Source of the DNA: an uncultured Eubacteriales bacterium
GTDB taxonomy: Bacteria > Bacillota > Clostridia > Oscillospirales > Oscillospiraceae
Assembly: GCA_900545495.1 (NCBI GenBank)
Contig: UQZJ01000022.1
Span: 1-23,733 of the forward strand
Length of the DNA: 23,733 nucleotides
Direction of reading: 5' to 3'
Position 1 is the stretch's first letter. Each line of letters opens with the position of its first letter. This document shows, piece after piece, positions 5,968 to 13,951 of the stretch. Below the pieces are notes generated by a model. It did not search any database. It was not told the DNA's origin and was given only the letters and a program-made list of their open reading frames with translations. Position numbers and translations under genes: made by a program.

Positions 5968-7149
5968 ATGTCCAATTATGACAGACGCGACAGACAGGAC
6001 GAGACGGCCATGTGGGATGCCGGGGAGGTGCGCCGTCAGGAGTCCGCGCAGCAGAGCCGCCGCAGCGGCGGCAAGAAGCGCAGAAACAGCCGGACGGGGC
6101 TGGCCATCTATCTGGTGTGCGTGGTGCTGGGCTCCTGCCTGCTGGCAGGCATCGGCTGGCTGCTGGTCAACGACCTGTGCTCTCTGAACAAGGCCCCTGT
6201 GGAGGTGGAGATCACCGTGGAGGAGGGGGATTCCCTGTCCGACGTGGCCACGAAGCTGAAGGACGCGGGACTGGTGAATTCCAAGGGCTTTTTCAAGCTG
6301 GCCAGCGGCTTCCTGCATTACAGCCGCTATGTGGAGCCGGGTACCTATAAGCTCAACAGCGACATGGACTTCCGCGCCCTCATCGTGAATATGCACGACT
6401 GGAAGCGCGACAATATGGAGGCCCAGGGGCTGGTGCAGGTCACCATTCCGGAGGGCTATACCGTCCGGCAGATCATTGACCTGCTGGCAGAGAAGGGCGT
6501 GGCCACCACGGCGGAGCTGGAGGACGCCTGCGCCAACTTCGACTTCGAGAACTACTCCTTCCTGTCCTCCGACACGCTGGGCAGTATCGACCGTATGGAG
6601 GGCTTCCTGTTCCCCACCACCTATACCTTCGACAAGAACAAGACGGCGGTGTTCGCGGTGGATACCATGCTGACCATGTTCAAAAACCAGATCAGCCAGC
6701 AGATGCTGGAGGATATCAAGAAGTCCCCCTACGACCTGAAGCAGATCATCACCATGGCCTCCCTCATCGAGAAGGAGTCCATCGGCGACGACACCGAGCG
6801 CAAGAACATCAGCTCCGTCATCCACAATCGTCTGGAGAACCCCAACAGCGAGAAGGGCGGCCGGACGCTGCAGCTGTGCTCCACCATCAACTATATCATG
6901 GTGCATGACGGCGTAAAGACCTTCGACACCACTATCGACAACGCCTACAACACCTATATCCACGAGGGTCTGACCCCGGGACCCATCTGCAATCCGGGTC
7001 TCAGCGCCATCAAGGCGGCCATCTACCCGGCGGACACGGACTACTACTTCTTCGCGCTGGGCACCGATAAGAAGAGCCACTTCTTCACCGACTACAACGA
7101 GCATCTCCGCTTTGTCAACAGCGCGGAGTACCAGCCCATCTACTCCTGA
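5968..7149 (+). CDS. mltG: Endolytic murein transglycosylase MltG
   Basis: A 393-residue bitopic membrane protein of the YceG/MltG family, which cuts nascent peptidoglycan glycan strands at the outer face of the membrane. A charged cytosolic tail of about 43 residues (many Arg, Asp and Gln, plus GGKKRRNSR) precedes one TM helix (about 44-68). A LysM-like segment follows (EITVEEGDSLSDVATKLKDAGLV, 81-103). The catalytic domain has EGFLFPTTY (211-219), ITMASLIEKES (261-271; Glu268 aligns with the catalytic Glu of E. coli MltG), LQLCSTINYIM and YNTYIHEGLTPGPICNPGLSAIKAA. LQSDPT of typical members is LQLCST here. The start at 5968 has AAAGGAG 7 bases upstream. Its stop overlaps the trhP start by one base. 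Confidence 0.94.
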   Translation: MSNYDRRDRQDETAMWDAGEVRRQESAQQSRRSGGKKRRNSRTGLAIYLVCVVLGSCLLAGIGWLLVNDLCSLNKAPVEVEITVEEGDSLSDVATKLKDAGLVNSKGFFKLASGFLHYSRYVEPGTYKLNSDMDFRALIVNMHDWKRDNMEAQGLVQVTIPEGYTVRQIIDLLAEKGVATTAELEDACANFDFENYSFLSSDTLGSIDRMEGFLFPTTYTFDKNKTAVFAVDTMLTMFKNQISQQMLEDIKKSPYDLKQIITMASLIEKESIGDDTERKNISSVIHNRLENPNSEKGGRTLQLCSTINYIMVHDGVKTFDTTIDNAYNTYIHEGLTPGPICNPGLSAIKAAIYPADTDYYFFALGTDKKSHFFTDYNEHLRFVNSAEYQPIYS

Positions 7150-8366
7150 TGCGGAAGCCGGAGCTGTTGTCCCCGGCGGGGGACTGGGAAAAGCTGCAAA
7201 TGGCAGTTTTGTACGGCGCGGACGCCGTCTATCTGGCGGGTACGTCCTTTGGTATGCGCTCCTTCGCGGGCAACTTCTCCGATGAGGAGCTGCCCCGGGC
7301 GGTGCGCTTTGCCCACGACCATGGTGTGAAGGTACACGCCACGGTGAATACCATGCCTCGCTGGGACGAGGCGGAGGCGCTGCCCGCCCATCTGGAAAAG
7401 CTGGATGCGGCGGGGGTGGACGCCCTGATCTTGGCAGATCTGGGGGCGTTCACGCTGGCGGGGCGGTACGCGCCCCACTGTCAGCGCCACATCAGCACCC
7501 AGCAGTCCGTGGCCAACCACGTCTGCGCCCAGGCGTGGTACGATCTGGGCGCCACGCGGGTGGTGCTGGCGCGGGAGGTCAGTCTGGCGGAGATCGCCGC
7601 CATCCGGCAGCGCGTGTCACCGGAGCTGGAGCTGGAGGCGTTCTGCCACGGCGCCATGTGCGTCAGCTATTCGGGGCGCTGCCTTCTGAGCAACTATATG
7701 ACGGGGCGGGACTCCAACCGGGGCGCGTGCGCCCAGCCCTGCCGCTATCAGTACGCACTGATGGAGGAGAAGCGCCCCGGCAAGTACTTCCCGGTATTCG
7801 AGGACGAGAAAGGTACCTACATCATGAACAGCCGGGATATGTGCATGATCGACCATCTGGACGACCTGATGGCCGCCGGTGTGGACTGTCTGAAGATCGA
7901 GGGCCGGGCCAAGTCGGCGTATTACGCCGCCATCGTCACCGGCGCCTACCGCCATTGTCTGGACGCCGCGGCGGCTGGGGAGCCGCTGGATCCCGTGTGG
8001 CGGGACGAGGTGGAGCATATCAGCCACCGCCACTACGCCACCGGCTTCTTCTACGGCCAGCCCGGTCAGTATTACGAGAACGCCCGCTACCTGCGGGACT
8101 GGCAGATCTGCGCCGTGGTGACGGACTGCACCCCCGACGGCGTGGCCACCATGAGCCTGCGCAACAAGTTTGCCGCCGGCGACACGGTGGAGATCGTCGG
8201 GCCGGACACCAAGCCCTTCACCATCACCGTTCCCGCCATGCGCGGTGCGGACGGGGAGGTGCTGCTGGAGCCGAAAACGCCCCAGATGACCTTCACCATG
8301 GAGCTGCCCCGGCCGGTGCCGCCCATGAGTTTCGTCCGCCACGCGGTGGAGCTGAGCGGGAAATAA
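7149..8366 (+). CDS. trhP: U32-family protein, TrhP-like tRNA uridine-34 hydroxylation enzyme
   Basis: A 405-residue peptidase U32 family protein. The family signature EAFCHGAMCVSYSGRCLLS (164-182) is intact, with cysteines 166, 171, 178, 194 and 198 available for an Fe-S cluster. The N-terminal LLSPAGDWEKLQMAVLYGADAVYLAG is typical, as is GVDCLKIEGRAKS in the second half, and a beta-barrel-like C-terminal domain follows. U32 proteins of this type (TrhP/YegQ) make 5-hydroxyuridine at tRNA position 34 using a prephenate-derived route; they are not thought to act as general proteases. The ATG overlaps the mltG stop (TGATG), and mltG next to trhP is a known Firmicute arrangement. In Bacillus two paralogues, TrhP1 and TrhP2, act together; only one copy is seen here. 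Confidence 0.88.
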   Translation: MRKPELLSPAGDWEKLQMAVLYGADAVYLAGTSFGMRSFAGNFSDEELPRAVRFAHDHGVKVHATVNTMPRWDEAEALPAHLEKLDAAGVDALILADLGAFTLAGRYAPHCQRHISTQQSVANHVCAQAWYDLGATRVVLAREVSLAEIAAIRQRVSPELELEAFCHGAMCVSYSGRCLLSNYMTGRDSNRGACAQPCRYQYALMEEKRPGKYFPVFEDEKGTYIMNSRDMCMIDHLDDLMAAGVDCLKIEGRAKSAYYAAIVTGAYRHCLDAAAAGEPLDPVWRDEVEHISHRHYATGFFYGQPGQYYENARYLRDWQICAVVTDCTPDGVATMSLRNKFAAGDTVEIVGPDTKPFTITVPAMRGADGEVLLEPKTPQMTFTMELPRPVPPMSFVRHAVELSGK

Positions 8367-8376
8367 CGTACATAAA

Positions 8377-8408
8377 AAAGGACGTCTGCCCACGGGCAGA
8401 CGTCCTTT
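8377..8408. terminator. Bidirectional terminator between trhP and DUF1275 gene
   Basis: A perfect 14-bp stem, AAAGGACGTCTGCC (8377-8390) with GGCAGACGTCCTTT (8395-8408), with loop CACG. AAA runs flank one side and TTT the other. It sits between two convergent stop codons and can serve both strands. Confidence 0.9.
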
Positions 8409-8416
8409 CTGCGTAT

Positions 8417-9139
8417 TTACATATGGGAGGTGGGCTGGGCGTCGCTGTCCGCGTCCTCGTCCTCCGGCACGGAGGCGGCCTCCTCGTGCCGCCGCTCGCA
8501 TACCGCCAGAAAATACCCCCACGCCACCAGCGGCAGCACTGCCAGTGAGCCTCTGGTGAACCACCACTTCACCGCGCAGAACGCCCACGACGCGCCAACG
8601 TGGAAGCAGCCCAGCGTGGCCAGATAGAACCACATTTTCCGCAGGTGCGCCCGGTCGTGGTCGCACAGGTATTCCGCCAGCGCCAGCGAGGACTGCTTGG
8701 TGTTGTTGGTGGAGAAGATGGTGGAGCTGTAAAAGCCCCGTGCGCCGGCGAAGCTGCTCCACTGGATGCTCATGGCAAAGAAAATGGGGTACAGCGCCAC
8801 CACCGGGTCCAGCTCCGGCGGCAGGAAGAACAGCACAACCGCCATGGCTGCCGTGATGAGGGGGGAGGCGCGGTGCATATCCACGCCCCACCGGTGGGGC
8901 AGCAGCACCGTCAGCATGGTACCCAGCACATACAGCGCCAGCGCGCCCAGATGCAGCAGCATATCCGGCAGCTGCCACCGCAGCAGGTCAATGACCAGCT
9001 CCAGCAGGTTCATGGTCTGGGCGTTGCCCATGACGCCGCTGTGTACCAGCACGGCATAGCACCCGAAAAAACCGCCCACCGCGCAGAACGCCAGATGGCG
9101 GTAAAAGTCGATATGATCGTTTTCCGACAGCTTTTTCAT
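8417..9139 (-). CDS. DUF1275 (YoaK) family membrane protein
   Basis: A 240-residue membrane protein with about six hydrophobic helices, the usual size of the DUF1275/YoaK family. Supporting segments are the early GNAQTMNLLELVIDLL near residues 38-53 and FFAMSIQWSSFAGARGFYSSTIFSTNN near 119-145, which matches the family's conserved loop (QNAAF..GG...T...TGN). The C-terminus is an acidic tail (EEAASVPEDEDADSD). DUF1275 proteins are of unknown function, with transport or sensing often proposed. The ATG at 9139 is preceded by AAAGGCGG on the minus strand. It has its own promoter (9177-9204) and stands alone between the trhP operon and the alaS leader. Confidence 0.82.
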   Translation of the reverse strand: MKKLSENDHIDFYRHLAFCAVGGFFGCYAVLVHSGVMGNAQTMNLLELVIDLLRWQLPDMLLHLGALALYVLGTMLTVLLPHRWGVDMHRASPLITAAMAVVLFFLPPELDPVVALYPIFFAMSIQWSSFAGARGFYSSTIFSTNNTKQSSLALAEYLCDHDRAHLRKMWFYLATLGCFHVGASWAFCAVKWWFTRGSLAVLPLVAWGYFLAVCERRHEEAASVPEDEDADSDAQPTSHM

Positions 9140-9176
9140 GGAAACGCCGCCTTTCTCACAAATTCACCGGCTACTC

Positions 9177-9204
9177 AGTATAGCAGACGGCGCGGGAAAG
9201 GCAA
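9177..9204 (-). promoter_or_regulatory. Predicted promoter of the DUF1275 gene
   Basis: On the minus strand, TTGCCT (9204-9199), a 16-base spacer and TATACT (9182-9177), with TG one base upstream (extended -10). The leader to the ATG is about 31 bases. Confidence 0.65.
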
Positions 9205-9245
9205 GGGTAAAATCGCACAAATCGGAAAAACAGGCGGATTTTCTG

Positions 9246-9273
9246 TTGACAACCGCGGAGTTCGTGGTACAAT
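9246..9273 (+). promoter_or_regulatory. Predicted promoter of the alaS T-box transcript
   Basis: A consensus TTGACA (9246-9251), a 16-base spacer and TACAAT (9268-9273) give a start near 9280, just ahead of the T-box Stem I. Confidence 0.8.
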
Positions 9274-9279
9274 AACAGC

Positions 9280-9523
9280 ATCTTTGATAAAGGCGATGAC
9301 GAAGAAGAAACGCCGCGGCCGCCGCCAAGCGAGACAGGGAGGGTGTGAGCCTGTCGGGACCGGCGCAGCGTGGAGCCGCTTCCGAGCCGGCCGCGACGAG
9401 CGGCACGCTTCGTCCCCGTTACCGGACGGCTGAGAGGGCGGTTTTCCGCCGAATCAGGGTGGTACCGTGAAGCAGCGCTTCGCCCCTGTGTGTACGCAGG
9501 GCGCGGGGCGCATTTGTTTTTTT
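9280..9523 (+). ncRNA. T-box riboswitch (alanine) controlling alaS
   Basis: This is a T-box leader between the alaS promoter and its coding region. The T-box sequence AGGGTGGTACCGTG (9456-9469) matches the family consensus. Its bulge TGGT (9460-9463) would pair with the uncharged tRNA end ACCA; T9463 fits the A73 discriminator of tRNA-Ala. The base of Stem I is GACGAAG (9298-9304) with CTTCGTC (9408-9414), and the next helix is CGCGGCC (9314-9320) with GGCCGCG (9389-9395). The loop between (9396-9407) contains Ala triplets GCG (9400-9402) and GCA (9403-9405), either of which may be the specifier. The terminator (9475-9511) ends in a run of seven Ts (9517-9523). Uncharged tRNA-Ala should favour the antiterminator and raise alaS expression. 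Confidence 0.93.
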
Positions 9524-9576
9524 GCGGCCGCCCATCACTGGTGAAACAAATTTACAATATAAAGGAGACGAATCGT

Positions 9577-12225
9577 ATGAGCCATCCCTATCACGGCCTG
9601 AATGAGCTGCGGGAGCTGTTCCTGCAATTCTTCGAGACAAAGGGCCACCTGCGCCTGCCCAGCTTTTCGCTGGTACCCCAGAACGACAAATCCATCCTGC
9701 TCATCAACGCGGGCATGACCCCCATGAAGCCCTGGTTCAAGGGGGAGGAGGAGCCGCCCCGCCGCCGCGTCTGCACCTGCCAGAAGTGCATCCGCACCGG
9801 CGATATCGAGAACGTGGGCAAGACCGCCCGCCACGGCACTTATTTTGAGATGCTGGGCAACTTCTCTTTCGGCGACTACTTCAAGCACGAGGCCATCGCA
9901 TGGAGCTGGGAGTTCCTGACCAGCCCGGAGTGGGTGGGTCTGGAGGCCGACCGGCTGTACCCCTCCGTCTATCTGGAGGACGACGAGGCGTGGAACATCT
10001 GGCACGACGAGATCGGCATCCCCGCCGAGAAGATCTTCCGCTTCGGCAAGGAGGACAACTTCTGGGAGCACGGCTCCGGCCCCTGCGGCCCCTGCTCTGA
10101 GATCTACTACGACCGCGGCCCGGAGTACGGCTGCGGCAAGCCTGATTGCACCGTGGGCTGCGAGTGCGACCGCTATATCGAGATCTGGAACAACGTGTTC
10201 AGCCAGTTCGACAACGACGGCCACAACAACTACACCGAGCTGAAGCAGAAGAACATCGACACCGGTATGGGTCTGGAGCGTCTGGCCTGCGTCTGCCAGA
10301 ACGTGGACAGCCTGTTCGATGTGGATACCGTTATGAACATCACCCACAAGGTCAGCGAGCTGACCGGCGCCCACTACGGCGAGACGGAGAAGCGGGACGT
10401 GAGCCTGCGCGTCATCACCGACCACATCCGCTCCGCCACGTTCATGATCTGCGACGGCATCCTGCCCAGCAACGAGGGCCGCGGCTATGTGCTGCGCCGC
10501 CTGCTGCGCCGCGCCGCCCGCCACGGCAAGCTGCTGGGCGTCAACGAGCCGTTCCTCTATCAGGTGGTGGATACTGTGGTGCATGAGAACGAGTGCCAGT
10601 ACCCCGACCTGCGGGAGAAGCAGAGCTATATCACCAAGGTCATCCGCACCGAGGAGGAGAATTTCGCCCGCACCATCGACGGCGGTATGCGCATCTACGG
10701 CGAGATGCTGGCGGCCCACAAGGAGAAGGGCGAGACGGTGTTCTCCGGCAGCGACGCCTTCAAGCTGTACGACACCTTCGGCTTCCCCATCGACCTGACG
10801 GCGGAGATGGCGGCCGAGGAGGGCATGACCGTGGACGAGACGGCCTTCCAGACCCTGATGACCGAGCAGAAGGAGCGCGCCCGCGAGGCCCGCAAGGCGC
10901 TGGGTGATCTGGGCTGGGCCGGTGTGGAGTTCGGCAAGGATATGCCCGCCACCGTGTTTGCCGGCTACGAGTACGACAAGCTGGACGACGCCAATGTGCT
11001 GGCCATCGTGACCGATGGGCAGCTGGTGGAGGAGATCGTCAGCGGCATGGACGCCATCGTGGTGCTGGATCAGACCCCGTTCTACGCCGAGATGGGCGGT
11101 CAGGTGGCCGATCACGGCGTCATCACCGCCGACGGCGCGGAGTTCGTGGTGACCGACGTCCAGAAGAACAAGGGCGGCAAGTATATGCACTACGGCAAGC
11201 TGCTGCGGGGCGCCCTCCATGTGGGCGACAGCGTTTCCCCCGCCATCGATACGGAGCGCCGCAGCGCCGTCCGCCGCGCCCATACCGCCACCCACCTGCT
11301 GGATGCCGCGCTGAAGAAGGTGCTGGGCGACCACGTCCATCAGGCCGGCTCTCTGGTGGAGCCGGATCGTCTGCGCTTCGACTTTACCCACTTTGAGGCC
11401 ATCACCCCCGAGCAGCTCCTGCAGGTGGAGGATCTGGTGAACGACGCGGTGCTGGACGGCCTGTCCGTCACCACCGAGGAGCTGCCGCTGGCAGAGGCCA
11501 AGGCTCGTGGCGCCGTGGCCACCTTCGGCGAGAAGTACGGCGAGACGGTGCGCGTGGTGACCATGGGCGAGTTCTCCATGGAGCTGTGCGGCGGTACCCA
11601 TTTGGACAACACCGCCAAGGCCGGTATGTTCCGCATCAAGTCCGAGAGCAGCGTGGCCTCCGGCGTCCGCCGCATCGAGGCCACCACCGGCAAGGTGTCT
11701 CTGGAGGAGACCCGCCACGGCCGCACCACGCTGCTGAAGGCCGCCCAGTTCTTCAAGACCGCTCCCGGCAGCATTCTGGAGCGCATGGAGCAGCAGGCCA
11801 ACGAGATGAAGGAGCTGCGCCAGGCCGTGGAGAAGTTCAAGGCCGAGGCGTCTCTGGGCGAGGCCAAGCAGGTCATGGCGTCCGCCAAGACCGTGGGCGG
11901 CCTGCACATCATCACCAGCACCCGTCAGGGTCTGGACGCCAACGCCCTGCGTACCATGGGCGACTTCCTGCGGGACAAGGACCCCGCCGTGGTGGCGGTG
12001 CTGGCCAGTATCGTCGGCGAGAAGGTCAGCTTCCTGGCGGTCTGCGGCAAGGAGGCCGTGGCAAAGGGCATCAAGGCCGGCGAGCTGGTGAAGTCCGTGT
12101 CCGCCGTGTGCGGCGGTAAGGGCGGCGGCAAGCCCGACAGCGCCATGGGCGGCGGCACCGATCTGCTGAAGGTGGACGATGCGCTGGCCACGGTGGACGA
12201 TTTCGTGTCCTCCAAGCTGGGCTGA
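9577..12225 (+). CDS. alaS: Alanyl-tRNA synthetase
   Basis: An 882-residue class II synthetase that attaches alanine to tRNA-Ala. The N-terminal catalytic core begins with FLQFFETKGHLRLPSFSLVP and contains LLINAGMTPMKPWFKG (41-56) and the class II region GTYFEMLGNFSFGDYFKHEA (87-106). The core carries extra cysteines (about 170-200, GCGKPDCTVGCECDRY). The editing domain has its zinc ligands His569 and His573 (HTATH) and Cys671 and His675 (CGGTH). A coiled-coil and a C-Ala domain follow, with the glycine-rich GGKGGGKPDSAMGGG near the end. AAAGGAG (9561-9567) lies 9 bases before ATG 9577; reading upstream in frame would run into the T-box terminator, so this start is firm. Length is normal. It is controlled by the T-box and is probably co-transcribed with the HIT gene. 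Confidence 0.98.
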   Translation: MSHPYHGLNELRELFLQFFETKGHLRLPSFSLVPQNDKSILLINAGMTPMKPWFKGEEEPPRRRVCTCQKCIRTGDIENVGKTARHGTYFEMLGNFSFGDYFKHEAIAWSWEFLTSPEWVGLEADRLYPSVYLEDDEAWNIWHDEIGIPAEKIFRFGKEDNFWEHGSGPCGPCSEIYYDRGPEYGCGKPDCTVGCECDRYIEIWNNVFSQFDNDGHNNYTELKQKNIDTGMGLERLACVCQNVDSLFDVDTVMNITHKVSELTGAHYGETEKRDVSLRVITDHIRSATFMICDGILPSNEGRGYVLRRLLRRAARHGKLLGVNEPFLYQVVDTVVHENECQYPDLREKQSYITKVIRTEEENFARTIDGGMRIYGEMLAAHKEKGETVFSGSDAFKLYDTFGFPIDLTAEMAAEEGMTVDETAFQTLMTEQKERAREARKALGDLGWAGVEFGKDMPATVFAGYEYDKLDDANVLAIVTDGQLVEEIVSGMDAIVVLDQTPFYAEMGGQVADHGVITADGAEFVVTDVQKNKGGKYMHYGKLLRGALHVGDSVSPAIDTERRSAVRRAHTATHLLDAALKKVLGDHVHQAGSLVEPDRLRFDFTHFEAITPEQLLQVEDLVNDAVLDGLSVTTEELPLAEAKARGAVATFGEKYGETVRVVTMGEFSMELCGGTHLDNTAKAGMFRIKSESSVASGVRRIEATTGKVSLEETRHGRTTLLKAAQFFKTAPGSILERMEQQANEMKELRQAVEKFKAEASLGEAKQVMASAKTVGGLHIITSTRQGLDANALRTMGDFLRDKDPAVVAVLASIVGEKVSFLAVCGKEAVAKGIKAGELVKSVSAVCGGKGGGKPDSAMGGGTDLLKVDDALATVDDFVSSKLG

Positions 12226-12239
12226 GAAAACAAAAACAC

Positions 12240-12270
12240 CGCCGTCCCGCTCCGCCGGGGCGGGACGGCG
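12240..12270. other. Strong intergenic hairpin between alaS and the HIT gene
   Basis: CGCCGTCCCGC (12240-12250) pairs perfectly with GCGGGACGGCG (12260-12270). On the plus strand it is followed by TGAAAAAACC, with no T-tract, so it does not look like a terminator for alaS. On the minus strand it is followed by GTGTTTTTGTTTT, which is the layout of a terminator. It may stop antisense transcription or act as an RNA-stabilising hairpin between two cistrons. Confidence 0.7.
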
Positions 12271-12298
12271 TGAAAAAACCATCGAAAGGAGACAGACC

Positions 12299-12640
12299 AT
12301 GAAGAACGATTGCCTGTTCTGCGCCATCATCGACGGCGAGATCCCCAGCAACAAGGTCTACGAGGACGAGCAGTGCTACGCCTTCTACGACATCGACCCC
12401 CAGGCGCCCACCCATTTTCTGGTGGTACCCAAGGAGCATATCTGCTGCGCCAACGCCATTACGGCGGACAACAGCGCCGTGGTGGCTCACTGCTTTGAGG
12501 TCATCGTGAAGATCTGCAAGGAGCTGGGTGTGGAGAGCTACCGCATCGTCAACAACTGCGGCGATCAGGCGGGGCAGACCGTCAAGCACCTGCACTTCCA
12601 TGTGCTGGCCGGCCGCGACATGACGTGGCCTCCGGGCTGA
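12299..12640 (+). CDS. HIT-family (HinT-like) nucleotide-binding hydrolase
   Basis: A 113-residue protein of the histidine-triad family. The active-site motif HLHFHVLAG (residues 97-105) gives His97, His99 and His101, the HxHxHxx pattern. The N-terminus CLFCAIIDGEIPSNKVYED is the canonical HinT opening, with Cys5 and Cys8 of the zinc-type subgroup. YDIDPQAPTHFLVVPKEHI (30-48) is also typical. HinT proteins hydrolyse nucleoside phosphoramidates and acyl-adenylates, so a role beside a synthetase such as AlaRS, clearing adenylates, is plausible but inferred. AAAGGAGA precedes the ATG. Only the A-flanked hairpin separates it from alaS, and a strong terminator follows it, so both genes likely share the T-box transcript. 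Confidence 0.94.
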   Translation: MKNDCLFCAIIDGEIPSNKVYEDEQCYAFYDIDPQAPTHFLVVPKEHICCANAITADNSAVVAHCFEVIVKICKELGVESYRIVNNCGDQAGQTVKHLHFHVLAGRDMTWPPG

Positions 12641-12649
12641 GATAACCAG

Positions 12650-12678
12650 AAAAGGGACGGCCTACGCCGTCCCTTTTT
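12650..12678 (+). terminator. Rho-independent terminator of alaS-HIT
   Basis: AAAAGGGACGGC (12650-12661) pairs with GCCGTCCCTTTT (12666-12677), loop CTAC, followed by T. It is a perfect 12-bp stem with an A-rich front and a five-T tail. Confidence 0.93.
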
Positions 12679-12680
12679 GC

Positions 12681-12709
12681 TTGTCTCCCCGGGGAAACTA
12701 TGCTACAAT
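12681..12709 (+). promoter_or_regulatory. Predicted promoter of the Mbeg1-like gene
   Basis: TTGTCT (12681-12686), a 17-base spacer and TACAAT (12704-12709) with an upstream TG (extended -10). It begins 3 bases after the preceding terminator. Confidence 0.65.
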
Positions 12710-12750
12710 ACCGGTATTCCGACCCACTGGATCTATAGCAGGAGGTACAT

Positions 12751-13947
12751 ATGGAGAAAAACGGAACGGTCATGGACTATCTGCGCTGGCGGGGCGATCT
12801 GCCCTTCTGCCGGGACGGCTTCAACGAGGTGGACAATCTGGTGCTGTGCATCATCTCCTATATCAATTTTCGCCGGTTTGACGATCTGAAGACCACCGAC
12901 CCCGCCAAGGCCGTGGCGCTGCCGGAGGTAGCCGCCCGCCTGACGGAGGAGGACGAGCAGCGCGGCCTGTCGGAGCTGGCGTATATCCCACTGATGCGTC
13001 TGGCGGCGGAGACGGAGCGTTTCCGCGATGTGCGGATGTTCGGCTTCACCCATGAGTGGGACGAGGCGAAGGAGATGCAGTTCGACGCCGTATCCTACCT
13101 GCTGCCGGACGATACGCTGTTCGTGGCTTTCATGGGCACCGACACCTCGCTGGTGGGGTGGAAGGAGGACTTCAACATGAGCTTCCTCTCCGCTGTGCCG
13201 GCGCAGGAGCGCGCCGCCGCCTACACCGTGGAGATGGCCGCCGCCTGCCGGAGATGCAAGCTGCGGATCGGCGGTCACAGCAAGGGCGGCAATCTGGCGG
13301 CGTGGGCCGCCATCCATATCCCGGAAAACCTGCAAAAGAGACGGCTGCTGGCCGCCTACAACAACGATGGCCCCGGCTTCTCCCACGATATGGTGGACTC
13401 CGAGGCGTACCGCCGGGTGGCGGATAAGCTCCACACCTATGTGCCGGAATCCTCCATCGTGGGCGTCCTGCTGGAGCACGCGGAGGATTACGCCGTTATC
13501 GACAGCAGCAACCGCTCCATCATGCAGCATGAGCCGCTGTCGTGGAACGTGCTGGGGTCGCAGTTCATCCACTTGGGAGAGCGCTCTCAGATGGGCAAGC
13601 TCAGCGACGACGTGCTGCGCCAGTGGATCGGCTCCATGACCCCGCAGGAGCGGGAGCAGTTCTCCGACGCCCTGTTCGATGTGCTGAGCCTGTCCGGTAA
13701 GGCCCGGACGCTGGACGACCTGCGCACCGGCGGACTGGCGGGCGGCGCGGCGCTGCTGAAGCAGTACAACGGCGCGGATGAGGAGGACAAGAAGATCATC
13801 TCCGAGATATTCCGCCGTCTGGCGGTGGATGTGAAGGCAGAGCTGAAGAAGGCCGCCGGACAGAGCCTGAAGACAGCGGAAAAGAGTCTGGCCGACATGA
13901 AGCACGCCATCACCGGCTTCGCAAAGGGCGACAAGACCGATAAATGA
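12751..13947 (+). CDS. Mbeg1-like (DUF2974) alpha/beta-hydrolase-fold protein
   Basis: A 398-residue protein whose core matches the Mbeg1-like/DUF2974 family, common in Firmicutes and distantly related to class 3 lipases. The nucleophile elbow is IGGHSKGGNLA (173-183) with Ser177. The oxyanion-side segment is FMGTDTSLVGWKEDFNM (127-143), and LAYIPLMRLAAETERF lies near 77-91. The N-terminus MDYLRWRGDLPFCRDGFNEVDNLVLCIISYI is typical. The last 100 residues are helical and charged (DVKAELKKAAGQSLKTAEKSLADMKH), possibly amphipathic. I see no signal peptide and no convincing membrane helix, so a cytosolic location is likely. The substrate is unknown; an esterase or lipase activity is inferred from the fold. 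AGGAGG precedes ATG 12751. It is a single-gene unit between two terminators with its own promoter. Confidence 0.85.
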   Translation: MEKNGTVMDYLRWRGDLPFCRDGFNEVDNLVLCIISYINFRRFDDLKTTDPAKAVALPEVAARLTEEDEQRGLSELAYIPLMRLAAETERFRDVRMFGFTHEWDEAKEMQFDAVSYLLPDDTLFVAFMGTDTSLVGWKEDFNMSFLSAVPAQERAAAYTVEMAAACRRCKLRIGGHSKGGNLAAWAAIHIPENLQKRRLLAAYNNDGPGFSHDMVDSEAYRRVADKLHTYVPESSIVGVLLEHAEDYAVIDSSNRSIMQHEPLSWNVLGSQFIHLGERSQMGKLSDDVLRQWIGSMTPQEREQFSDALFDVLSLSGKARTLDDLRTGGLAGGAALLKQYNGADEEDKKIISEIFRRLAVDVKAELKKAAGQSLKTAEKSLADMKHAITGFAKGDKTDK

Positions 13948-13951
13948 CCGG

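Noticed and set aside
9535..12354. A 939-codon open frame on the minus strand antisense to alaS
   Set aside because: The frame is a by-product of strong G/C bias at the third codon position of alaS. Its translation is rich in His, Gln, Leu and Ala, matches no family I know, and its opposite strand is an unmistakable AlaRS.
12733..13905. A 390-codon open frame antisense to the Mbeg1-like gene
   Set aside because: Shadow of a real gene with a good promoter, ribosome site and GxSxG motif on the plus strand.
12751..13947. Secreted lipase
   Set aside because: The protein has a GHSKGG nucleophile elbow, but no signal peptide or convincing membrane segment, so secretion is not supported.
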